Below the pieces are notes generated by a model. It was given only the letters and a program-made list of their open reading frames with translations. It was not told the DNA's origin and did no database searches. A stretch of DNA of 64,000 nucleotides. Origin: Streptomyces sp. NBC_01264 (GTDB lineage: Bacteria; Actinomycetota; Actinomycetes; Streptomycetales; Streptomycetaceae). The stretch spans positions 2,170,001 through 2,234,000 of the forward strand of contig NZ_JAPEOX010000001.1 in assembly GCF_026340675.1 (NCBI RefSeq), given 5' to 3'. Made by a program: the position numbers and the translations under genes. Shown piece by piece: positions 7,106 through 15,659 of the stretch (positions are counted from its first letter, which is position 1; every line of letters begins with the position of its first letter).

Positions 7106-8473
7106 ATGAGCAAGCCGCTCAAGCAGATCCATCTCGCAGCGCACTTCCCCGGGGTCAACAGCACCACCGTGTGGAGCGACCCGGCCGCCGGGAGCCAGAT
7201 CGACTTCGATTCCTTCGTCCATTTCGCGCGGACCGCCGAGCGCGCGAAGTTCGACTTCCTCTTCCTCGCCGAGGGCCTGCGCCTACGCGAACAGGGCGGC
7301 GAGATCTACGACTTGGACGTCGTGGGCCGCCCGGACACCTTCACCGTGCTGGCGGCGCTCGCCGCCGTCACCGAGCACCTCGGGCTGACCGGCACCATCA
7401 ACTCCACCTTCAACGAACCGTACGAGGTGGCCCGCCAGTTCGCCTCCCTGGACCATCTGTCGGGGGGCCGCGCCGCCTGGAACGTGGTCACCTCCTGGGA
7501 CGCCTTCACCGGCGAGAACTTCCGGCGCGGCGGCTTCCTGCCGCGCGAGGAACGCTACGAGCGGGCAAGGGAGTTCCTCGACACCGCCCACGAGCTCTTC
7601 GACTCCTGGGACGGCGGCGAGATCCTCGCCGACCCGGCCTCCGGGGAGTTCCTGCGCGACGCGGGCCCCGGCGCCTTCGCCCACGGGGGCAAGCAGTTCG
7701 ACATCTCCGGGCACTTCAACGTGCCGCGCAGCCCGCAGGGGCGGCCGGTGATCTTCCAGGCGGGCGATTCGGACGAGGGCCGGGAGTTCGCCGCGGCCTC
7801 CGCGGACGCCATCTTCGGCCGGTACCGCACGCTGGAGGAGGGCCGCGTCTTCTACGCGGACGTGAAGGGGCGCCTGCCCCGGTACGGACGCACCCCCGAC
7901 GAGCTGAAGATCCTGCCGGCGGCGAGCTTCGTGCTCGGCGACACCGACGCCGAGGCGCGGGAACTGGCCCACGAGGTACGGCTCCAGCAGGTCAGCGGGG
8001 CGACCGCGATCAAGTACCTGGAGCACGTGTGGAACCGGGACCTGTCCGGCTACGACCCGGACGGGCCGCTGCCGGAGGTCGATCCCGAGCCCGGTGAGAA
8101 CACCATCGCGCTGGGGCGGGCGAGCGTGCGCATGAACGGGGACCCGCTGGCCGTGGCGCGGGAGTGGCGGGAGCTGGCCGCCGCCGAGGGCCTGTCGATC
8201 CGGGAGCTGATGATACGGACGACCGCCCGGCAGTCCTTCGTCGGCTCGCCCCTCACCGTCGCGCAGTCCATCGACGCCCTGGTCCAGGCGGACGCGGCCG
8301 ACGGTTTCATCCTGGTCCCGCACCTGACGCCCGGCGGGCTCGACGCCTTCGCGGACACCGTGGTCCCGCTGCTCCAGGAGCGCGGGGTGTTCCGCCGCGA
8401 GTACGCGGGCCCGACGCTGCGCGACCACCTCGGGCTGGCCGCGCCGCGCGCGCTCGCCCCGGTCCGCGGCTGA
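7106..8473 (+). CDS. NtaA/SnaA/DszA-type flavin monooxygenase
   Basis: This 455-residue monooxygenase has the marks of the nitrilotriacetate/DszA branch: KQIHLAAHFPGVNSTTVW, FDFLFLAEGL, ASLDHLSGGRAAWNVVTSW and GRPVIFQAGDSDEGREFA. Family members oxidise substrates such as NTA, EDTA or dibenzothiophene sulfone with reduced FMN from a separate reductase. Start at 7106 is set by an AGGAAGGA sequence upstream and the conserved MSKPLKQIHL N-terminus. It follows the previous gene by 26 bp in the same transcript. The C-terminal LLQERGVFRREY motif repeats that of its neighbour. Substrate unknown; organosulfur use is inferred from the leader peptide. Confidence 0.88.
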   Translation: MSKPLKQIHLAAHFPGVNSTTVWSDPAAGSQIDFDSFVHFARTAERAKFDFLFLAEGLRLREQGGEIYDLDVVGRPDTFTVLAALAAVTEHLGLTGTINSTFNEPYEVARQFASLDHLSGGRAAWNVVTSWDAFTGENFRRGGFLPREERYERAREFLDTAHELFDSWDGGEILADPASGEFLRDAGPGAFAHGGKQFDISGHFNVPRSPQGRPVIFQAGDSDEGREFAAASADAIFGRYRTLEEGRVFYADVKGRLPRYGRTPDELKILPAASFVLGDTDAEARELAHEVRLQQVSGATAIKYLEHVWNRDLSGYDPDGPLPEVDPEPGENTIALGRASVRMNGDPLAVAREWRELAAAEGLSIRELMIRTTARQSFVGSPLTVAQSIDALVQADAADGFILVPHLTPGGLDAFADTVVPLLQERGVFRREYAGPTLRDHLGLAAPRALAPVRG

Positions 8474-8528
8474 AGAGCGCGGACCCGCAGACCCGAATCC
8501 GAAGTCGCACCAGAGAAGGGGCCACACC

Positions 8529-9674
8529 ATGCCCGGTATCCCGCTCGGGGTCCTCGACCTCATCCCGATCCCGTCCGGCTCCACGGCGGCCGACGCCCTG
8601 CGCTCCACCGTCGACCTGGCCCGGCAGGCGGAGCGGTTCGGGTACGCCCGCTACTGGTTCGCCGAGCACCACCTGAATCCGGGGGTCGCGGGGACCTCGC
8701 CCTCCGTCGTGCTGGCACTGACCGCCTCGGCCACCTCCACGATCCGGATCGGCTCGGGGGCGGTCCAACTGGGGCACCGCACGGCCCTGTCCACGGTCGA
8801 GGAGTTCGGCCTGCTGGACGCCGTGCACCCCGGGCGGATCGACCTCGGCCTGGGCCGCTCGGCGGGCGGTCCGCCCCCGCGCCGCGCCGGGGCCGAGCCG
8901 CCGGTGGCGTACACCACGGCGAACGGGCTGCGCATACCGAAGCCGTTCTCCTGGGCCCACCTGCGCGATCACCCGCGCATCGCGCTCCAGAACCGGCTGC
9001 TCCAGCTGCCGGGCGCCACGCCGCAGGAGTACGCCGAGCAAGTGGGCGACGTACTGGCCCTGTTGCGCGGGGAGTACCGCTCACCCGAGGGGGTGGAGGG
9101 GCGCGCCGTGCCCGGGGAGGGTGCCGAGGTACAGGTGTGGATCCTGGGCAGCAGCGCGGGGGTGAGCGCGGAGACGGCCGGGGCGGGCGGGCTGCGGTTC
9201 ACGGCCAACTACCACGTGAGCCCGGCGAGCGTGCTGGAAGCGTCCGAGGCCTACCGGGCGGCCTTCAAGCCCTCGGCGGAGCCGGGCGGGCTGGACCGGC
9301 CGTACCTGAGCGTGTCCGCCGACGTGGTGGTGGCTCCGGACGACGACGAGGCCCGGGAGCTGGCCGCCGGGTACGCGCCCTGGGTGCACAGCATCAGGTC
9401 GGGCGAAGGCGCGATCCCCTTCCCTTCGCCCGGGGAGGCCCGGGCACTGACCCGGGACTGGTCGGCGGCCGACCACGAGCTGGTCGCGGACCGGGTGGAG
9501 ACCCAGTTCGCCGGTTCCCCGGCCACCGTCGCCGACGCGCTGGAGCGGCTGTGGGAGGCGACCGGCGCGGACGAGCTGCTGATCACCACGATCACGCACG
9601 GGCACACCGACCGGGTGCGCTCGTACCGGCTGCTGGCCGGGGAGTGGGCCCGCCGGGGGCACCTGCGCCCGTAG
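8529..9674 (+). CDS. LLM-class oxidoreductase, MsnO8-like group
   Basis: A 381-residue luciferase-like protein of the group with N-terminus LGVLDLIPIPSGST and YARYWFAEHHLNPGVAGTSP, IGSGAVQLGHRTALSTVEEF and HPGRIDLGLGRSAGG. These are typical of the MsnO8/luciferase group 1 monooxygenases. AGAAGGGG precedes the ATG. It sits 55 bp downstream of the NtaA-like gene and probably ends the operon. Three distinct monooxygenase subfamilies in one transcript suggest a degradative route with several oxidative steps. The exact substrate is unknown. Confidence 0.85.
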   Translation: MPGIPLGVLDLIPIPSGSTAADALRSTVDLARQAERFGYARYWFAEHHLNPGVAGTSPSVVLALTASATSTIRIGSGAVQLGHRTALSTVEEFGLLDAVHPGRIDLGLGRSAGGPPPRRAGAEPPVAYTTANGLRIPKPFSWAHLRDHPRIALQNRLLQLPGATPQEYAEQVGDVLALLRGEYRSPEGVEGRAVPGEGAEVQVWILGSSAGVSAETAGAGGLRFTANYHVSPASVLEASEAYRAAFKPSAEPGGLDRPYLSVSADVVVAPDDDEARELAAGYAPWVHSIRSGEGAIPFPSPGEARALTRDWSAADHELVADRVETQFAGSPATVADALERLWEATGADELLITTITHGHTDRVRSYRLLAGEWARRGHLRP

Positions 9675-9690
9675 GGGCGGCTCGGGGAGG

Positions 9691-9735
9691 CGGGAAGGAG
9701 GCCGGCGGGGAAGGAAGGCCGGCGGGAAGGCGGGG
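9691..9735. repeat. Short direct repeats after the monooxygenase operon
   Basis: CGGGAAGG and GGCCGGCGGG are repeated three and two times in this 45-bp stretch just downstream of the operon. No hairpin terminator is apparent. Function unknown, possibly simple slippage. Confidence 0.4.
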
Positions 9736-9821
9736 ATGCGCCCGGCCGGGGTTTGGTGCCGTGCGGAGCGGTCACACGCGCAGGGAAACCTTCCGGCGAC
9801 CGCAGCGCGAAAGGAACCGTC

Positions 9822-10265
9822 ATGACCCACAGGGCCTCCAGGGCCGCCACGACCTCTGCGCCCCCTGCTCCGGCGACTCCCCGGATATCGGCCGGCGCGG
9901 CCCGGCTGCCCGGTCCGGCCCCCCACCACTGGCAGTGGCAGATGCGCGCGGCCTGCCGCGCACTCGGCTCGAACCGGTTCTTCCACCCCGCGGGCGAGCG
10001 GGGCGAGGACCGGGAGGAGCGCGACGCGGCGGCGAAGCGGATCTGCGCCGACTGCCCGGTGCGCGCCGCGTGCCTGGAGCACGCCCTGCGCACGCGGGAG
10101 CCGTACGGGGTGTGGGGCGGCCTGACCGAGGAGGAGCGCCGCGCGCTGCTCGTCCGCTCCCGCAGGACCGGCAGGAGCCCGGCCGCCCTCGCGGCCGCGG
10201 CGGCCACCGCGCCGGAGGGACGGACCGGGCGGAGCGGACCGGCTACGCGGGCGCGCCGGAAGTGA
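9822..10265 (+). CDS. WhiB-family iron-sulfur regulator
   Basis: A 147-residue WhiB-like protein. C45, C75, C78 and C84 give the standard CX29CX2CX5C ligands for a 4Fe-4S cluster, followed by GVWGG (96-100) that contacts sigma factor region 4, and a basic C-terminal tail. Such proteins bind the principal sigma factor and sense NO or O2. I chose the ATG at 9822 because AAGGA lies 6 nt upstream. Its 3' end overlaps the end of the convergent Lrp gene by 23 bp. Which Wbl class it belongs to is not clear; the 40-residue Ala/Pro-rich N-terminus is unusual. Confidence 0.88.
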   Translation: MTHRASRAATTSAPPAPATPRISAGAARLPGPAPHHWQWQMRAACRALGSNRFFHPAGERGEDREERDAAAKRICADCPVRAACLEHALRTREPYGVWGGLTEEERRALLVRSRRTGRSPAALAAAAATAPEGRTGRSGPATRARRK

Positions 10266-10698
10266 AGCGGCGCAGGAGCGGGGAGAGGACGAGCACGGAC
10301 TTGGTGCGCTCCACGAAGGGCTCGCCCGCGATCCGCTCCAGGACCCGCTCGAAGTGCCTCATGTCGGAGGCGAAGATCTGGACGAGGGCGTCCGCGTCGC
10401 CGGTGACGGTCGACGCGGACACCACCTCGGGGTAGCGCTCCAGCCCCCGCCGGATGTCGTCCGGCGAGGTGTTGTGGCGGCAGTACATCTCGATGAAGCC
10501 CTCGGTCTCCCAGCCCATCGAGGCGGGGTCCACGCGGACGGTGAAGCCGGTGATGGCTCCTTCGGCGCGCAGCCGGTCCACACGCCGCTTGACGGCGGGG
10601 GCCGAGAGTCCGACCTCGGAGCCGATGTCCGCGAAGGAGCGGCGGGCGTCCTTGGCGAGGGCGTGCACGATGCGTTCGTCGAGATCGTTCAGTCGCAC
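10243..10698 (-). CDS. Lrp/AsnC-family regulator
   Basis: A 151-residue feast/famine regulator: N-terminal winged helix (LNDLDERIVHALAKDARRSF, then VGLSAPAVKRRVDRLRAEG, about 3-48) and a C-terminal RAM ligand-binding domain (about 70-145, VSASTVTGDADALVQIF). It starts at GTG 10698, 10 bp after the stop of the amino-acid permease gene, so the two are translated from one mRNA. The effector is presumably an amino acid carried by that permease; with the dav genes sharing TTGCGC sites, lysine is a candidate. That link is inference. Confidence 0.9.
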   Translation of the reverse strand: MRLNDLDERIVHALAKDARRSFADIGSEVGLSAPAVKRRVDRLRAEGAITGFTVRVDPASMGWETEGFIEMYCRHNTSPDDIRRGLERYPEVVSASTVTGDADALVQIFASDMRHFERVLERIAGEPFVERTKSVLVLSPLLRRFTSGAPA

Positions 10699-10708
10699 TG
10701 CGCGTGGA

Positions 10709-12178
10709 TCACTTCTCTGCTGCGGCCGGTTCTACAGCGGCCAGACGGGAGCGGCGGATGCCGTACTGGAAGTAGATCACGAGCCCGACGGCCATCCAGC
10801 CACCGAAGACGATCCAGGTGGCGGTGTCCAGGCTGAACATCATGTAGGCGCAGGCGAGCAGACCCAGGATCGGCGTGACGGGGAAGAGCGCCACCTTGAA
10901 GGTGCGCGGCATGTCCGGGCGGGTCCTGCGCAGGATGACGACGGCGACGTTGACGAGGCCGAAGGCGAAGAGGGTGCCGATGCTGGTGGCGTCCGCCAGC
11001 TTGCCCAGCGGGATGAAGGCCGCGAGCGTCCCGCAGAAGAGGGAGACGATGACCACGTTGGCGCGGGGGGCGCCGCTCTTCGCGTCGACCCGGGCGAAGA
11101 CCTTGGGCACGAGGCCGTCGCGGGACATGGCGAAGAGGATGCGGGTCTGTCCGTAGAGGACGGCGAAGACGACGGAGGCGATGGCCACGACGGCGCCGGC
11201 GGCCAGGACGACGCCCCAGAAGGTGTGGCCGGAGACGTCGGTCATGATCTGGGCGAGCGCGGCCTCGGTGCCCTCGAAGTCCTGCCACGGCATGGCGCCG
11301 ACGGCGACGAAGGCGACGAGGACGTAGAGCACGGTCACGATCAGCAACGAGAGCATGATCGCGCGGGGCAGGTCGCGCTTGGGGTTCTTCGCCTCTTCAC
11401 CGGCGGTGGAGGCGGCGTCGAAGCCGATGTACGAGAAGAAGAGCGTGGCGGCGCCGGCGCTGATGCCGGTGATGCCGAGCGGCGCGAGCGGGGCGTAGTT
11501 GCCGGCCTTGATGCCCATGAAGCCGATGCCGATGAAGAGCAGCAGGGTGACGATCTTCACGCCGACCATGATCGAGTTGATCCGGGCGCTCTCCTTGGCG
11601 CCGCGCATCAGGAAGACCATGGCGAGCAGGACGACGACCAGTGCCGGCAGGTTGATGAAGCCGCCTTCACCGAGCGGGGCCGAGACCCCGTCGGGGATGG
11701 TGACGCCTATGGTCCCGTCGAGGAGCTCGTTGAGGTACTCGCCCCAGCCGACGGCGACGGCCGCGACGGAGACCCCGTACTCCAGGACCAGGCACCAGCC
11801 GCAGACCCAGGCGACGAGCTCGCCCATGGTGGCGTACGAGTACGAGTACGAGGATCCGGAGACCGGCACCGAGCCGGCCAGCTCCGCGTAGGAGAGGGCC
11901 GAGAACAGGGCGGTCAGGCCCGCGATGACGAAGGAGATCGTGACGGCGGGGCCGGCCTTGGGGGCCGCGGTGCCGAGGACGACGAAGATGCCGGTGCCGA
12001 GCGTCGCGCCGATGCTGATCATCGTCAGCTGCCACATAGTGAGCGAGCGGCGCAGGGAGCCGCCCTCGCCCTGGCCGCCCTCGGCGACCAGCTGCTCCAC
12101 CGGCTTGCGGCGCAGCAGGGGGTGGACCGCTTTGGGGCGCTCGGGGGTGAGCGGTGGCGCCTGGCCGTGATCGAGCAC
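10709..12178 (-). CDS. APC-family amino acid permease
   Basis: A 489-residue membrane transporter of the amino acid/polyamine/organocation superfamily, cationic amino acid transporter-like. After a 45-residue cytosolic N-terminus come about 12 membrane segments, starting with LTMISIGATLGTGIFVVLG (the conserved GTGIF ligand-binding turn), then AGLTALFSALSYAELAG, and later FFSYIGFDAASTAGEE, a hallmark of the CAT group. GTG start at 12178 with AAGGAG upstream. It leads an operon with the Lrp gene. Basic amino acid uptake is the best guess from the subfamily. Confidence 0.88.
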   Translation of the reverse strand: MLDHGQAPPLTPERPKAVHPLLRRKPVEQLVAEGGQGEGGSLRRSLTMWQLTMISIGATLGTGIFVVLGTAAPKAGPAVTISFVIAGLTALFSALSYAELAGSVPVSGSSYSYSYATMGELVAWVCGWCLVLEYGVSVAAVAVGWGEYLNELLDGTIGVTIPDGVSAPLGEGGFINLPALVVVLLAMVFLMRGAKESARINSIMVGVKIVTLLLFIGIGFMGIKAGNYAPLAPLGITGISAGAATLFFSYIGFDAASTAGEEAKNPKRDLPRAIMLSLLIVTVLYVLVAFVAVGAMPWQDFEGTEAALAQIMTDVSGHTFWGVVLAAGAVVAIASVVFAVLYGQTRILFAMSRDGLVPKVFARVDAKSGAPRANVVIVSLFCGTLAAFIPLGKLADATSIGTLFAFGLVNVAVVILRRTRPDMPRTFKVALFPVTPILGLLACAYMMFSLDTATWIVFGGWMAVGLVIYFQYGIRRSRLAAVEPAAAEK

Positions 12179-12268
12179 GAGGGGACTCCTTTGTCACTGC
12201 GGGTGGGGTTTCAGGCGTCGACCGCAGCGGTCCGGAGCAGGAGCAGGCCGAGAGGGCCTGGGCATGGG

Positions 12269-12289
12269 GGACCGCCGAGCAGGCGGTCC
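12269..12289 (-). promoter_or_regulatory. Hairpin in the permease 5' untranslated region
   Basis: GGACCGCC pairs with GGCGGTCC around a 5-nt loop, about 90 nt upstream of the permease start. A second stem (CAGGCC/GGCCTG, about 12244-12260) lies between it and the gene. Whether these regulate translation or terminate transcription is unknown. Confidence 0.35.
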
Positions 12290-12374
12290 ACGCCACTCCA
12301 CGTACAGCGAGTGAGCCTACGAGCTGAGTGATACCGCCCGTAATGCACCATCCTTGCACATTGACGACTGATCG

Positions 12375-12433
12375 TTGCGCGGATCTGTCCTGGATGGTCC
12401 TTTGTTGCGCGGGGATGATCGATCAGTGCGCAA
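12375..12433. promoter_or_regulatory. TTGCGC half-sites in the permease/luciferase divergent region
   Basis: TTGCGC at 12375-12380 and 12405-12410 (30 bp apart) and its inverse GCGCAA at 12428-12433. They sit in the 309-bp gap between the divergent permease-Lrp operon and the luciferase-like operon, upstream of the latter's -35 box. The same core is found three times before davA. Autoregulation by the Lrp protein encoded next to the permease is the simplest reading. Confidence 0.45.
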
Positions 12434-12452
12434 GCGACCTCGACCGGCATTC

Positions 12453-12481
12453 TTGACACTTCGTCAGATCTGCCGCAGCGT
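12453..12481 (+). promoter_or_regulatory. Promoter giving a leaderless luciferase-like mRNA
   Basis: TTGACA (12453-12458), 17 bp, CAGCGT (12476-12481), then 6 nt to the ATG at 12488. Transcription would start at or next to the A of the ATG. No Shine-Dalgarno is visible before the gene, which fits a leaderless message. Confidence 0.55.
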
Positions 12482-12487
12482 GCGGCC

Positions 12488-13612
12488 ATGGACCTGGACG
12501 TGCTCTACGAGATCGACGTACCGCGGCCCTGGCGGGGAGCCCACCCGCACGGCCAGCGGGCCGCCGAGCAGCGCGCCTACCGGGAGGCGGTGGAGCAGAT
12601 CCGGCTCGCCGACCGGATGGGCTTCCGTACCGTCTGGGCGGTCGAACACCACTTCCGCGAGGGCCGCTCCCACTGCCCGGCCCCCGAGGTGCTCCTCGGA
12701 CACCTGGCCGGACTCACCGAGCGGATCCGGCTGGGCTTCGGCGTGACCCTGACCCCCTTCGCCTTCACCCCGCCGCAGCGCATCGCGGAGAAGGTCGCCA
12801 CCGTCGACGTGCTCTCCGGCGGCCGGGTGGAATGGGGCACCGGCCGGTCCACGCCCATGGAGCAGGCGGCCTTCGGCGTGGATCGGGAGAAGTCCCGCGA
12901 CGACTGGCGCGAGGCCATAGAAATCGTGACCGGAATGTGGCGCGAGGAGTACTTCGCGTACGAGTCGGAGCGCTTCACCTTCCCGCGCCGCATGGTCACC
13001 CCCAAACCCGTGCAGGATCCGCACCCGCCCGCCTGGATGGCGGCCACCTCCCCCGGCTCGGCGGAGGTCGCGGGCGCGCACGGCCTCGGGCTGCTCTCCT
13101 TCTCGATCATGCAGCCGCTGGAGGCGATGGCCGCCCAAGTGGCCGCCTACCGGGCCGCGGCCGCCGCCCCCAGTCCCCTCACCGACGTCACCACGGACCG
13201 GGTCGCGGCCTACACCCTGGTCCACGCCACCGGGCCGCGCGCCGAGCCGGGTCCGCGGGTCTGGGAGTCGGTCGCCTGGTGGTACTCCAACCTCGCGCGG
13301 TTCACGCTGGACTGGGAGCTGCCCCACCTGAGCCCCGAGGAGCGGGAGCGGACCTTCCCGCTGCTCACGCCGATCCTCGAAGGGAACCTACCCGTACGGG
13401 AGTTCAGCGACGGGGACATGATCCTCATCGGGGACGCGGAGACGATCGTCGCCAAGGCCAAGCGGTACGCGGACCTCGGCGTCGACCAGCTCATCTGCTA
13501 CGTCCAGTGGGGGTACCTGGAACACCGCGAGATCCTGCGGACCCTGGAGATCCTGGGCAAGGAAGTCATCCCGGAGCTGGCCCGGTACACGCCCCGCAAG
13601 GCCTCCGCGTGA
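12488..13612 (+). CDS. LLM-class flavin-dependent oxidoreductase
   Basis: A 374-residue luciferase-like monooxygenase: GFRTVWAVEHHFREGRSHCP, IRLGFGVTLTPF, and VDVLSGGRVEWGTGRSTP are standard family segments; a C-terminal ILIGDAETIVAKAKRYADLGVDQL completes the barrel. It is divergent from the permease-Lrp operon and first in a three-gene unit with start/stop overlaps (GTGA to the SDR gene). Reduced FMN or F420 may be the cofactor; sequence alone does not decide. The coupled SDR and esterase suggest stepwise processing of one small carbonyl or ester substrate. Confidence 0.84.
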   Translation: MDLDVLYEIDVPRPWRGAHPHGQRAAEQRAYREAVEQIRLADRMGFRTVWAVEHHFREGRSHCPAPEVLLGHLAGLTERIRLGFGVTLTPFAFTPPQRIAEKVATVDVLSGGRVEWGTGRSTPMEQAAFGVDREKSRDDWREAIEIVTGMWREEYFAYESERFTFPRRMVTPKPVQDPHPPAWMAATSPGSAEVAGAHGLGLLSFSIMQPLEAMAAQVAAYRAAAAAPSPLTDVTTDRVAAYTLVHATGPRAEPGPRVWESVAWWYSNLARFTLDWELPHLSPEERERTFPLLTPILEGNLPVREFSDGDMILIGDAETIVAKAKRYADLGVDQLICYVQWGYLEHREILRTLEILGKEVIPELARYTPRKASA

Positions 13613-14448
13613 GCGACGGCCCCGACACCGTCGCGGACACCTCCCCCGACACCTCCCCCGTCCCCGACTACGCCGCCCTGCACCGCCTCGACGGCCGCGC
13701 CCTCGTCCTGCTCGGCGCCGGCAACGGCATCGGCCGCCAGACCGCCCACGCGCTGGCCGCGGGCGGCGCGCACGTGCTGTGCGTGGACGTGGACGAGGAG
13801 CGGGCCCGGGCGGTCGCCGCCGAGACCGGGGGCGTCCCGTACGCCGCCGACGTCACGCGGCGCGAGGCCGTACGGGAGCTCTTCGCCTCGGCGCCGGGAC
13901 TGCTCGGCGGCCGTCCGGTCGGCGGGGTCGTCGACATCGTCGGCATGGCCCGGTACGCGGCGCTGCCCGAGCTGGACGACTCCGGCTGGGACTGGCACTT
14001 CGACCTGGTGCTGCGGCACGCCTGGCTGGCCGTCCAGTACGGCGGCGAGGCCGTCGCGGCGGCCGGCGGCGGACCGCTGGTCTTCGTCGCCTCCGTCTCC
14101 GGGCTGACCGCGGCCCCGCTGCACGCCGCCTACGGGGCCGCGAAGGCCGGCCTGATGTCGTTGGTGCGCTCGGCGGCGGTAGAGCTGGGTCCGCGCGGGG
14201 TACGGGTGAACGCGGTGGCACCGGGGGTGGTGTGGACCCCGCGGGTCGCCGCCCTGCTGGGTCCCGAGGGGCGCCGGCTCAACGCGGAGAACGCTCCGCT
14301 GGGCCGGGTCGCGGAGACCCGGGACATCGCGGCCGCGCTGTACTTCCTGGCGTCGCCGCAGTCCTCGTACATGACGGGCCAGACGCTGGTGGTGGACGGC
14401 GGCGTCGGCGTGAAGTTCCCGTACCCGACGGTCGGAGGCGCACGATGA
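13609..14448 (+). CDS. Short-chain dehydrogenase/reductase
   Basis: A 279-residue SDR. The cofactor motif GAGNGIG is at about 36-42, followed by an acidic VDVDEE at the end of strand 2, favouring NAD over NADP. The catalytic set is S (VASVSG, about 162), Y175 and K179 in YGAAK, and the C-terminal SPQSSYMTGQTLVVDGG is typical. The GTG start at 13609 overlaps the stop of the preceding monooxygenase (GTGA). The 25-residue acidic, Asp/Pro/Thr-rich N-terminal extension is unusual. Substrate unknown. Confidence 0.87.
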   Translation: MSDGPDTVADTSPDTSPVPDYAALHRLDGRALVLLGAGNGIGRQTAHALAAGGAHVLCVDVDEERARAVAAETGGVPYAADVTRREAVRELFASAPGLLGGRPVGGVVDIVGMARYAALPELDDSGWDWHFDLVLRHAWLAVQYGGEAVAAAGGGPLVFVASVSGLTAAPLHAAYGAAKAGLMSLVRSAAVELGPRGVRVNAVAPGVVWTPRVAALLGPEGRRLNAENAPLGRVAETRDIAAALYFLASPQSSYMTGQTLVVDGGVGVKFPYPTVGGAR

Positions 14449-15521
14449 GCACACGGGAAGCCGGACCGGACGCGGGCCCGGACGCGTCCTCGGCCGCGCA
14501 CGCCCCCACGCACACCGACGCGGACGCCGGGCCCTGGCTGGACCCCGCCCCCTTCCTGCGCGGTGTGGCCTGGCTGGACGGGGGCCGCCCCGTGCGGGCC
14601 GACCCGGCCGACACCATGCGGCTGCCCTGGGACACCGGCGAGCGGGCCACCCTGCCCATCGGGGTGCGCCTGGAGTTCAGCGCGCCCGGCACCCGTGCGG
14701 TGGAGATCCACTACCGGGCGACCGTGCCCGGCCCCACCGACGCGCTGCGCGACCTCGCGCACGGATTCGCCCTGTGGGACCGGCACGGGGTGGTCTGCGA
14801 GCTGTACACCGAACCGGCTGCCGAGGCCGTCGTACGCCTCGAACTGCCGGGCATTTCCGGCCCGTTCACCATCCACCCGCCCGAGACCCAGTCCCCGCTG
14901 ATCCTCGGCCTGCGCGGGATCGGCGGCCCGCTCGCCCCCGCACCGCCCACCACCCGCTGGGTGGTGCACGGCGACTCCATCACCGAGGGCTGGTGGTCCA
15001 CCCGTCCCGCGCACGGCTGGCCCTCGGTGGCCGGGCGCTCGCTCGGCTGGGACACCGTCAACCTCGGCTACGCGGGCGCCGCGCGCGGGGAGCTGGCCTG
15101 CGCCGAGCAGATCGCCGGACTCCCCGCCGACGCCCTCACCCTCGCCTTCGGCACCAACTGCTGGTCCCGCGTGCCGTTTTCGGCCCCCCTGCTGTACGAG
15201 ACCACCCGCGCGTTCCTCGAACTGGTCCGCCAGGGCCACCCCCGGACCCCGCTGCTCCTCCTCTCCCCCGTGCTGCGCCCCGACGCGGAGCGCACCCCCA
15301 ACAAGCTGGGCGCCACCCTGGGCGCCCTGCGGGACGCAATGGAGCGCGCCACCCGGGAGCGGATCGCCGCCGGGGACGAGCGGCTGGTGCTGCTGCCGGG
15401 GCGGGAGGTGCTGGGCCCCGAGCACTTGGCGGACGGTCTGCACCCCAATGACGCGGGACACCGCACGCTCGGCCTCGCTGTGGCCACGGCCATGAGGCGG
15501 GCCGGGTTCGACCTGGGGTGA
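14445..15521 (+). CDS. SGNH/GDSL-family hydrolase with N-terminal beta domain
   Basis: A 358-residue protein. Block I GDSITEG gives the nucleophile S178 (about), block III is GTNCW, and block V DGLHPNDAGH supplies Asp and His near 330-333. About 170 residues of beta-rich sequence precede the catalytic domain, resembling the carbohydrate-esterase-2-like arrangement. No signal peptide is seen, so it is probably cytosolic. ATGA overlap with the SDR gene means tight translational coupling. Likely an esterase acting on the same pathway as the preceding oxidoreductases; substrate unknown. Confidence 0.8.
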   Translation: MSTREAGPDAGPDASSAAHAPTHTDADAGPWLDPAPFLRGVAWLDGGRPVRADPADTMRLPWDTGERATLPIGVRLEFSAPGTRAVEIHYRATVPGPTDALRDLAHGFALWDRHGVVCELYTEPAAEAVVRLELPGISGPFTIHPPETQSPLILGLRGIGGPLAPAPPTTRWVVHGDSITEGWWSTRPAHGWPSVAGRSLGWDTVNLGYAGAARGELACAEQIAGLPADALTLAFGTNCWSRVPFSAPLLYETTRAFLELVRQGHPRTPLLLLSPVLRPDAERTPNKLGATLGALRDAMERATRERIAAGDERLVLLPGREVLGPEHLADGLHPNDAGHRTLGLAVATAMRRAGFDLG

Positions 15522-15659
15522 GTGAAACAGCCCACATCGGAGGAATTGAACAGATCGGCTCCGGCACGTCGTGTCCTGCACAAGTTGCCGCCGCTCCACT
15601 CCGCTCGGACGGACGAAAGCCGCGGCGCAGGCAGGGACACACACGTGGGAGAGATCAAC

